Positions 7,076 through 12,618 of a DNA stretch of 18,038 bases are shown here, piece by piece. This DNA comes from JBBTXL01 sp038062295 (GTDB lineage: Bacteria > Patescibacteriota > Minisyncoccia > GWC2-36-17 > WO2-46-25). Under the pieces are notes generated by a model, which saw nothing but the letters and a program-made list of their open reading frames with translations, did no database searches and was not told where the DNA came from. Position 1 is the first letter of the stretch. Each line of letters begins with the position of its first letter. The stretch lies in contig JBBTXL010000004.1 in NCBI GenBank assembly GCA_038062295.1, positions 1 to 18,038 of the forward strand, given 5' to 3'. The translations under genes were made by a program, and so were the position numbers.

Positions 7076-8697
7076 GGCAGGCGATAGAACTCTAAATAGG
7101 AATTATCCGGCGCGTTCAGGTACGGCCCCACTTTTTCTTCCAAACAGCGGTTAGAATCTTTAATCCCTACGAGGCACTGCAGGTTGTCAGAGAGTGTTGC
7201 AGACCCGATGCTCACGGCAAAAAGTATGCCAGCCAGGATTCCAACGCCGAAAGAAAACAAGCGATGTATGGTCGGTGTGCGCTGTACAAAGTCCGTAAAC
7301 AGTGCATCAAGCGTGAGCGCAAGAAGCGGCGCGGAAAGGATAAGCGCCGGGACCGCAAACCGCACCTGGTGCGAAAAGAAAAAAAGCATCAGGAAGTACA
7401 GTTCCATACACACAAAAAACACCAGCATGATCGGGAGAACTCTTTTTTTAAAGAAAAGAACAGCTGTCATGACATAGAGCGCCGCAAACGATGCTGCGGT
7501 CATGAGCGGGTAGGGCAGAAAGAACAGCTCTTTCCCGAACAAGAAAAAGGGGAATAGGAAAAAATTCAGCACGGTTCGCTCCAGAACGAACCGGTTGACA
7601 CTTTCTTGAAAGCCAATGCCCGTATCCTCTGCGGAAAAGATCGGGAAGACAGGATTCCCCGTATACCAGATATTTTTGACGTACCAAAAGCCCGCCAGTA
7701 GCGCGACGGGAACGGCGTATACGGCATAACGTTTTGCAATGTCCCCGATACGTTCCCGGTGTTTGAGGCAAAACCATGCGATAAGCACGAAACATAGGAC
7801 GCCGAAAAAAAGCGCAAGGTATTTGGTTGCTAGTGCAAGTCCCAAGAATATTGCGGAAACGAACATTGCTGACGCGGTATGGTCTGGTTTTATGCGTGAT
7901 GCGACAAGCTCGGCAAGGACAAACACTGCTGTAAATCCGAAAAAGAACGTGAAAATATCCACCATGCCGCCGTCGAGTGCGTTCTTTACGAGCGGCATGT
8001 TGGCAAGCAGGAACACAACCATGACCCAGACGAACCGTTCGTCGCGGATGTATTTTTTGGCAAGGTCAACCAGTAGCAGGAGGAGGAGCAGGTAGGCGCT
8101 CAATTGAATGACCTTGAAGCTGACGAAGTTGTGGAACAATGTCATCGGAACGCCGTACAAAGTTTCCGTGAACAACGGGAGGTGTCCGTATTCCGCCTCA
8201 TTGCGTACGGGAAACGAGAGGGAACTGCTTTGCACTATTTCCATGGCGAACGGAATGTGGTAATACAAACCGTCATTGTAGTCCACTGCCGATGGTAGCA
8301 GACTGATGGCACAGTACAGCAGTATCCATGCGGTAATGATGACTTTGATAAGCGTATGGCGGGCATATCCCTGGCGGAGATACTCACCCGTATTCCGCAC
8401 GTGTTGTGCGAAAGATACGCTTCGCAGAAACACGATATGCCGGCGGAGCGTGTCCCGTGCGAGGAACGCAATAACGGTGGCAAGCGCGCAAAACATGATG
8501 GGTCGATATAACCCGGCAAGCGCAAACAGCAAGCCGGCAGTTCCGATAACGCCGTAGCCGGTGCCAACCGCATACACGAATATTCTCGTTTCGGTTGCAT
8601 GGCCGGTAATGCCGATGCGGTCGCAGACAAACTTCCCGCCCAGATACGACAGGTAGATGAATACGGCAGCTTGCAGGAGATATATGATACCCATCAT
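7072..8697 (-). CDS. Polytopic GT-C-like glycosyltransferase (GT39/PMT-like) membrane protein
   Basis: 541-residue integral membrane protein with about 11-14 hydrophobic segments. The first extracytoplasmic loop after the segment ending SLLPSAV carries DYNDGLYYHIPFAMEIV (residues 139-155), the acidic/YH loop expected of GT-C enzymes that use polyprenyl-phosphate sugars. KYLALFFGVLCFVLIAWF and FWYVKNIWYTGNPVFP (a WYxxNxxxxGNPxFP-like loop) are also typical. It would add sugars to a lipid-linked or secreted acceptor on the outer face. After the last membrane segment only about 45 residues remain (ending NSYLEFYRLP), so there is no sizeable C-terminal extracytoplasmic domain. It overlaps both neighbours by 4 bp. 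A Wzy-like polymerase is a less likely alternative because of the DYND...YH loop. Confidence 0.75.
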   Translation of the reverse strand: MMGIIYLLQAAVFIYLSYLGGKFVCDRIGITGHATETRIFVYAVGTGYGVIGTAGLLFALAGLYRPIMFCALATVIAFLARDTLRRHIVFLRSVSFAQHVRNTGEYLRQGYARHTLIKVIITAWILLYCAISLLPSAVDYNDGLYYHIPFAMEIVQSSSLSFPVRNEAEYGHLPLFTETLYGVPMTLFHNFVSFKVIQLSAYLLLLLLLVDLAKKYIRDERFVWVMVVFLLANMPLVKNALDGGMVDIFTFFFGFTAVFVLAELVASRIKPDHTASAMFVSAIFLGLALATKYLALFFGVLCFVLIAWFCLKHRERIGDIAKRYAVYAVPVALLAGFWYVKNIWYTGNPVFPIFSAEDTGIGFQESVNRFVLERTVLNFFLFPFFLFGKELFFLPYPLMTAASFAALYVMTAVLFFKKRVLPIMLVFFVCMELYFLMLFFFSHQVRFAVPALILSAPLLALTLDALFTDFVQRTPTIHRLFSFGVGILAGILFAVSIGSATLSDNLQCLVGIKDSNRCLEEKVGPYLNAPDNSYLEFYRLP

Positions 8698-9293
8698 TTT
8701 TTACCTACCGCTATCGTGTTAAATCCGAACTGGAACGGTTTGACTTTAACATCGGAGTATCCCAGGTCGCACAACAGCTGTTTCAGGTGCGGGCGGGTGA
8801 AATACCGCTTGTGGTCGCGTATCTCCCGCTCGTCGATGAGCTTAAGCTGGTAGGCGAGTAGTTCGAGTACCAGCTTGGCTGCGGGGGCGGGGGTGGTCAG
8901 CAGCAGGTATCCGCCGGGCTTGAGCACCCGATGCATTTCTTTGAGTGCGAGAGTGTAGTTTTCGAGATGTTCCAGCACCGCCGTCGAAAAGACAATATCA
9001 AAATGGTTGTCGGGCAGGGGAAGCGCGCCGTTCACGTCTCCGGAAATGAGCTTTATTTTTTCGTGCGTAGCGGTGTTATCCACCGAAACATCAACTCCAA
9101 CCGCTTGTTCTATTGTGGGGAAGAACGGCAATACGCGGGAGAGAAAATGCCCACGATAGCCGCAGCCGATATCAAGCGCCGTTTTCGGGTTGTCCACCTT
9201 TTTGAGACGGTTTATGATGGCGCGCGCGCGCAGCGAAAACAAGAGCCGGTCCAGCACACTGTTTTTTTCTTTGCCGAACGAAGATTCTCTCAT
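8694..9293 (-). CDS. Class I SAM-dependent methyltransferase
   Basis: 199-residue methyltransferase. Motif I is ALDIGCGYRG at 39-48, GVDVS at 66-70 carries the acidic SAM-ribose residue, FDIVFSTAVLEHLENYTLALKEM at 98-120 and HRVLKPGGYLLLTTPAP at 121-137 complete the fold, and HKRYFTRPHLKQLLCDLGYS at 161-180 is the usual C-terminal region. The frame is open for 30 codons upstream of 9293 (to 9383) with low-complexity, non-family sequence. The ATG at 9293 makes an ATGA overlap with the upstream gene and was chosen. It overlaps the next gene by 4 bp as well. A role in methylating a sugar or glycan is inferred from context. Confidence 0.87.
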   Translation of the reverse strand: MRESSFGKEKNSVLDRLLFSLRARAIINRLKKVDNPKTALDIGCGYRGHFLSRVLPFFPTIEQAVGVDVSVDNTATHEKIKLISGDVNGALPLPDNHFDIVFSTAVLEHLENYTLALKEMHRVLKPGGYLLLTTPAPAAKLVLELLAYQLKLIDEREIRDHKRYFTRPHLKQLLCDLGYSDVKVKPFQFGFNTIAVGKK

Positions 9294-10282
9294 CTTTTTT
9301 GTATGTGCAGAACCATACAGTCTCCTTGTCGCACCGCATCCACTACGCGGTTGACCAGCGTAATGCCCGCAACTATTCCCCAAAAAAATGTTCGTTTTGC
9401 CCCGCGCGCGACCTTTTGCATAAACGTTTTTGGTGCGCTCCCGCCGGTTGCACTGTTTTCTTTTTTATTCCAGTAGGGATCTTGAATCCCCATCGTATGT
9501 GTCGTGCGTAACGCGTGTAGCTGATGCAGGGTCCATGCGGTGGGGGTGATGATCGTAGTTTTTGTGAGCGAGAAGCCGTGTTTTTGAAGCAACAGCGCCA
9601 GCGACTTTTTGGTGAACACTTGCTGGTGATAGGGGATGTGCCAGTTGATCCATGCTCTGCCGCATAACTTCCGGTATATACTGCGGGCGTTAGGCGTGCT
9701 CACGATCATGGTACCGTTGTCTTTGAGCAGTGTTTTGCAGTGTTCCAGGAACGAGTCCAGGTTGACGACGTGTTCGATGAGCTGGTTTGCAATAATGTAG
9801 TCGAATGACACCGGCGCGAAATCGCAGTTTTCCACAGTCCCGATGTGAACGGTAAGCCCCAACTCTTTTGCCATTGCCCCGACGTTTTTGTCGGTCTCTA
9901 TGCCGGATGCGTCATACCCCCGCGCTTTCAATTCCAAAAGCGACCGGCCATCGCCGCAACCAATTTCAAGAACTTTCTTATTTGCTCGCGGGAGCATAAA
10001 GTGAATGCGATGATTTCCTGTAAACCATTGTTTTGCTGTGGCAAACCATCCCCATTCCGGCACAACATTGCGCTTTATGTTTCCCGCATTCATGTCTTGG
10101 CGCGGATAGTAGCGGGTATACAGGTCCGCAATCTCATTTTCGCGCAGGGGCGGTGCCGTTTGGTATAAGCCGCAATGTTGGCATACCTGTATATCAAAAT
10201 AACCCGGGTAACCATAGCGGTCGTCGAAGAGTCGCGAACAACAGGGTTGCATCTGGTTGCCGCACGCCTTGCATACAATCAC
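9290..10282 (-). CDS. SAM methyltransferase with N-terminal zinc-ribbon-like module
   Basis: 330-residue protein. The N-terminus holds two CxxC pairs (C4/C7 and C34/C37), a likely zinc site, as in sugar C-methyltransferases and related proteins. After YTRYYPR the Rossmann domain follows: VLEIGCGDGRSLLELKARG at 104-122, GIETDKNVGAMAKELG at 127-142, FDYIIANQLIEHV at 160-172, LLKDNGTMIVSTPNARS at 185-201, and HIPYHQQVFTKKSL at 215-228. A C-terminal stretch with hydrophobic FFWGIVAGITLVNRVV could touch the membrane. The start is GTG at 10282, chosen because it forms a GTGA overlap with the upstream SDR gene's stop and because MIVCKACG is the natural start of the zinc module. The sequence resembles the Methyltransf_23 group; the substrate is unknown. 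Confidence 0.87.
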   Translation of the reverse strand: MIVCKACGNQMQPCCSRLFDDRYGYPGYFDIQVCQHCGLYQTAPPLRENEIADLYTRYYPRQDMNAGNIKRNVVPEWGWFATAKQWFTGNHRIHFMLPRANKKVLEIGCGDGRSLLELKARGYDASGIETDKNVGAMAKELGLTVHIGTVENCDFAPVSFDYIIANQLIEHVVNLDSFLEHCKTLLKDNGTMIVSTPNARSIYRKLCGRAWINWHIPYHQQVFTKKSLALLLQKHGFSLTKTTIITPTAWTLHQLHALRTTHTMGIQDPYWNKKENSATGGSAPKTFMQKVARGAKRTFFWGIVAGITLVNRVVDAVRQGDCMVLHIQKR

Positions 10283-11244
10283 ATGTGCATCTCCTTTCGG
10301 TGGAACGCGACCATTCTTTGTATCCCTTCCCGGATGTCAATCTTCGGTTCCCACCCCAACTCCCGTTGCGCTTTGGTTATATCAAAGTAAAAACTGCCAA
10401 CCTCAAACGGCTCCAATTCTTTCGGGAACGGAACAAGGTTAAAACGCCCGCTGGCGCATTCCTCCACGATCATGCGGGCGACATCGGAGAATTGAATGCC
10501 CGTACCCGAGCCGGCGTGATATGCTCCGTCACGGACGGATGAGCGCATGACGCGCACGATCACATCCACGACGTCGTCCGCATATAAAAAGTCTTTCAAG
10601 TCCTTGCCGAATCCGTTGACGTTGAACGGTTCTTTGCGTAACGCTTTTTTTATAAATTTCTCAATGATACTTCTGGTTTCTTTGCCGGTCAGACTGGGGC
10701 CGTACAGCGGGGGGAGTCGCACCACAACCGACGGCAAGCTATGGGCGCGACGGTATATGGTGCCGTAGCTTTCCGCAGCCGCCTTATGTGTTCCGTACAG
10801 GGAGATGGGGTGTTGGCAGTAATCTTCCGCGATGGGCAGGTCGTGCTCGGGCACCCTCCCGAACTGCATGCTGCTGCCGATGTAGATATACTGCGCATCC
10901 GGATTGAAGTTTTTGCGCGCTTCAAGCACGTTGATTTGTCCCTTACAGTTCACGTTAAGGTCCGTATACGGTTCAAAGACACCGGTGTTGTAAACGACGG
11001 TTGCCAAATTAACAATGATGTCTTTCCCGGAGACATGCTCCGCGACATTTTCAGGGACCGTGATGTCTCCCTGTACGAGGTGCGTGTCATGAAAAGCCGG
11101 TATTTTTTTTATATCATTCGGGTTCCGGCACAGCACAGTAACCGCCGCTTTGTGCGTGGCAAGTTCTTTCACGAGGTGCGCGCCGAGAAAACCGCTCCCG
11201 CCAAGCACCAGCACTTTTTTGTTTGCGAGCGATTTATCTGACAT
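10279..11244 (-). CDS. Extended-SDR NAD-dependent sugar epimerase/dehydratase
   Basis: 321-residue extended short-chain dehydrogenase/reductase that would epimerise, dehydrate or reduce a nucleotide sugar. VLVLGGSGFLGAHLV at 11-25 carries the GxxGFxG NAD(P)-binding motif. QGDITVPENV at 58-67 and VNLATVV at 78-84 follow, then the catalytic set: IGSSMQFG at 122-129 (Ser) and YGTHK at 150-154 (Tyr150 and Lys154). RLPPLYGPSLTG at 176-187 and DFLYADDVVDVIVR in the second half are typical, as is the C-terminal LGWEPKIDIREGI. UDP-glucose 4-epimerase-like or dTDP-4-keto-sugar reductase activity are both possible. It overlaps the upstream CgeB-like gene by 11 bp and the downstream methyltransferase by 4 bp. 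Confidence 0.88.
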   Translation of the reverse strand: MSDKSLANKKVLVLGGSGFLGAHLVKELATHKAAVTVLCRNPNDIKKIPAFHDTHLVQGDITVPENVAEHVSGKDIIVNLATVVYNTGVFEPYTDLNVNCKGQINVLEARKNFNPDAQYIYIGSSMQFGRVPEHDLPIAEDYCQHPISLYGTHKAAAESYGTIYRRAHSLPSVVVRLPPLYGPSLTGKETRSIIEKFIKKALRKEPFNVNGFGKDLKDFLYADDVVDVIVRVMRSSVRDGAYHAGSGTGIQFSDVARMIVEECASGRFNLVPFPKELEPFEVGSFYFDITKAQRELGWEPKIDIREGIQRMVAFHRKEMHM

Positions 11245-12337
11245 AGGTGGTCAATAGCACAGACAGTTCTTCCATCCTTTTTTGGTACGTATGATCTTGC
11301 AGTGTGCGCTGCTGGCCGGCTTTTGCAATGGCCGCCCGTTCCTGTTCGTGCGCGAGATAGTAGTGTATCTTGTCGACCAGTTCTTCTTTTGATGCGTACG
11401 CTACCACTTCTTTTCCGACTGTAAAAAATTCCGGAAGGTTCTTTTTTGCGTCGGTCAAAAGCAGTGCGCCCACGCCGGTCGCTTCATACAGGCGCATGTT
11501 GTTGGCATAGTCTTCTGCAACATCAATGTGGCGATTGAGCGCGATTTTTGCGTTATGTAGAATGGTATACATATCATGTCCCCATACCTCGCCATGGTGG
11601 TTGCGCCTGATGGCCGAGTGTTTCGGAAGCTGTTCCGTTCCGGGTCCCCATAGGTCAACTGCGGCGTGCTGCGCAACATATTCGAACAACTCCGTGCCAG
11701 CGGTATGTTTGCTGCCAAAACTGCCGACAAAGACAGTATCGTACTGTGTGGGGGTTTTTTCAAGCGTTGGAAGGATGCCTGGCTCAAAGCCAAGGTTCAG
11801 GTATTCGCTGTTGATTCCCATGTCGCGAAACTTTTTTACAAAATGAGGAAACGAACTGACGATGAGATCGTAGTGCCTGAAGTATTGTTCGTCGGGAAGC
11901 GGGGCGGCGATCTGCCCGACCAAAAGCTTTGCCATGCGTTTTATTCTTCCTAAACAGCCAACGGAGAGGACCCTCAAATTATGCGAGTAGATAACATCAG
12001 GTTGAAAGTCCGCGATCTGGGCTTCCACGACTGTTTCCATCCACCTGGATGGAAACAGAGCGTTGAGTTTTGGGATGTTCCGGAAATGTCCTTTGGCATA
12101 GGAAATGTGGTGTTCGGCCGCCCATTGTTTTTGCAGCAACTCGTTATTGACGATGAATTCTTCCGCTATGTGTCCGAGTAAGGCAAGGTTTTTTGAATAA
12201 AAATCCGCGGTGCCGAACTGCGCGCGCATCAACAGCGCGTGGTGGTCGCGGTACGGCAGATGCGCCGCTTCGGGATGTTTGGCGTAAAAGTCGTTCAAAA
12301 ACGCAGGGTAATAGGCGGTGAAAATGAAAATTCTCAT
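11234..12337 (-). CDS. CgeB-like glycosyltransferase (Glyco_trans_1_2 type)
   Basis: 367-residue GT-B protein of the CgeB/spore-maturation-like group. The N-terminus MRIFIFTAYYPAFLNDFYAK begins a divergent acceptor domain. QPDVIYSHN at 112-120 and LVGQIAAPLP at 139-148 resemble the inter-domain region. TVFVGSFGSKHTAG at 201-214 starts the donor domain. IALNRHIDVAEDYANNMRLYEATGVGALLLTDAKKNLPEFF at 265-305 is the characteristic C-terminal signature (NMRxxEATGxGxLLLTD). The start codon is directly adjacent to the left inverted repeat of the GIY-YIG cassette and overlaps that gene's stop by 4 bp. Before the presumed insertion the same ATG would have overlapped the AsnB-like gene's stop. A perfect 12-bp hairpin lies inside the coding region at residues 94-103. 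Confidence 0.82.
   Translation of the reverse strand: MRIFIFTAYYPAFLNDFYAKHPEAAHLPYRDHHALLMRAQFGTADFYSKNLALLGHIAEEFIVNNELLQKQWAAEHHISYAKGHFRNIPKLNALFPSRWMETVVEAQIADFQPDVIYSHNLRVLSVGCLGRIKRMAKLLVGQIAAPLPDEQYFRHYDLIVSSFPHFVKKFRDMGINSEYLNLGFEPGILPTLEKTPTQYDTVFVGSFGSKHTAGTELFEYVAQHAAVDLWGPGTEQLPKHSAIRRNHHGEVWGHDMYTILHNAKIALNRHIDVAEDYANNMRLYEATGVGALLLTDAKKNLPEFFTVGKEVVAYASKEELVDKIHYYLAHEQERAAIAKAGQQRTLQDHTYQKRMEELSVLLTTYVR
12031..12058. repeat. Perfect 12-bp inverted repeat with 4-nt loop inside a coding region
   Basis: CTGTTTCCATCC (12031-12042) and its exact reverse complement GGATGGAAACAG (12047-12058) are separated by ACCT. It lies in the CgeB-like gene, at codons for residues 94-103 (LFPSRWMETV). 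On the transcript it would form a strong stem-loop. No T-run follows, so it is not a classical terminator. Confidence 0.85.
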
Positions 12338-12618
12338 CCCGTTAGAGAAAGGAAGCGTTTGAGACGATTCTTTAAGAATCGTTTTCCCATGCCGGTTTTC
12401 AGGTATCGTTCACGGATAAACGCATCGTTCTTGTTGTGACACGCTTCGTAGTAAATTATACGGAAAGTGCCGCGACCTTTAGTGGATGGCACCAAACCAT
12501 CGTTATGCTGTTTCAAACGCTTCCGTAGATCATCGGTGCAACCCGTGTACCAGTGTTTATCCTTATTACTCTGTATAAGGTATGTGTACCACATAAGGGT
12601 TTCTCTAACGGGACTCAT
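12334..12618 (-). CDS. Small GIY-YIG nuclease-domain protein carried on an inverted-repeat cassette
   Basis: 94-residue solo GIY-YIG domain of the UPF0213/URI-like type. WYTYLIQS at 10-17 is the first motif (YTY in place of GIY), WYTGCTDDLRKRLKQHN at 23-39 is the second (YTG for YIG, with catalytic Arg32), and AFIRERYLKTG at 66-76 carries the metal-binding Glu70. The cellular role of solo members is not well established; mobile-intron relatives are homing nucleases. Two starts are possible: ATG at 12618, which forms an ATGA overlap with the AsnB-like gene, or an internal ATG at 12594 (MWYTYLIQS), the usual family start. With the first, the terminal inverted repeats encode residues 2-6 (SPVRE) and the C-terminal SLTG. 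The stop overlaps the next gene's ATG. The gene is the only one here without a glycan role. Confidence 0.85.
   Translation of the reverse strand: MSPVRETLMWYTYLIQSNKDKHWYTGCTDDLRKRLKQHNDGLVPSTKGRGTFRIIYYEACHNKNDAFIRERYLKTGMGKRFLKNRLKRFLSLTG
12338..12350. repeat. Left terminal inverted repeat of the GIY-YIG cassette
   Basis: CCCGTTAGAGAAA, a perfect 13-bp inverted match to 12600-12612. It encodes the C-terminal residues of the nuclease on the minus strand and begins one base after the CgeB-like start codon. Confidence 0.9.
12364..12382. repeat. 9-bp perfect palindrome with single-base centre inside the GIY-YIG gene
   Basis: ACGATTCTT (12364-12372), T, AAGAATCGT (12374-12382). It falls near the 3' end of the nuclease gene, coding KRFLKNRL, just inside the left terminal repeat. 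It could be a binding site, a structural element of the cassette, or a chance result of the Lys/Arg-rich coding. Confidence 0.7.
12600..12612. repeat. Right terminal inverted repeat of the GIY-YIG cassette
   Basis: TTTCTCTAACGGG, a perfect 13-bp inverted match to 12338-12350. If the ATG at 12618 is used, it encodes the N-terminal residues SPVRE of the nuclease. It lies three bases downstream (minus strand) of the AsnB-like stop codon. Confidence 0.9.

Larger units (their letters stand above)
12338..12613. mobile_element. Candidate mobile cassette: 13-bp terminal inverted repeats around the GIY-YIG gene
   Basis: CCCGTTAGAGAAA (12338-12350) is matched by its perfect reverse complement TTTCTCTAACGGG (12600-12612). 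The pentamer CTCAT abuts the left repeat (12333-12337) and recurs 1 nt outside the right repeat (12614-12618), as expected of a short target duplication. Deleting 281 bp (12338-12618) joins the AsnB-like gene's CTATGA to the CgeB-like gene's ATGAGA in a single ATGA overlap, the junction type used by most neighbours here. No transposase gene is present, so movement would rely on the nuclease itself or on enzymes elsewhere. The cassette reading is inference; the repeats are seen directly. Confidence 0.72.

Noticed and set aside
9294..9383. N-terminal 30-residue extension of the 199-residue methyltransferase
   Set aside because: It lies inside the upstream gene, has unnatural composition (GNSCGHYAGQPRSGCG), and the ATG at 9293 gives an ATGA overlap.
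12338..12618. Group I intron hosting the GIY-YIG nuclease
   Set aside because: The segment is only about 280 bp, almost all coding, with no room for an intron core, and it lies between genes rather than interrupting one.
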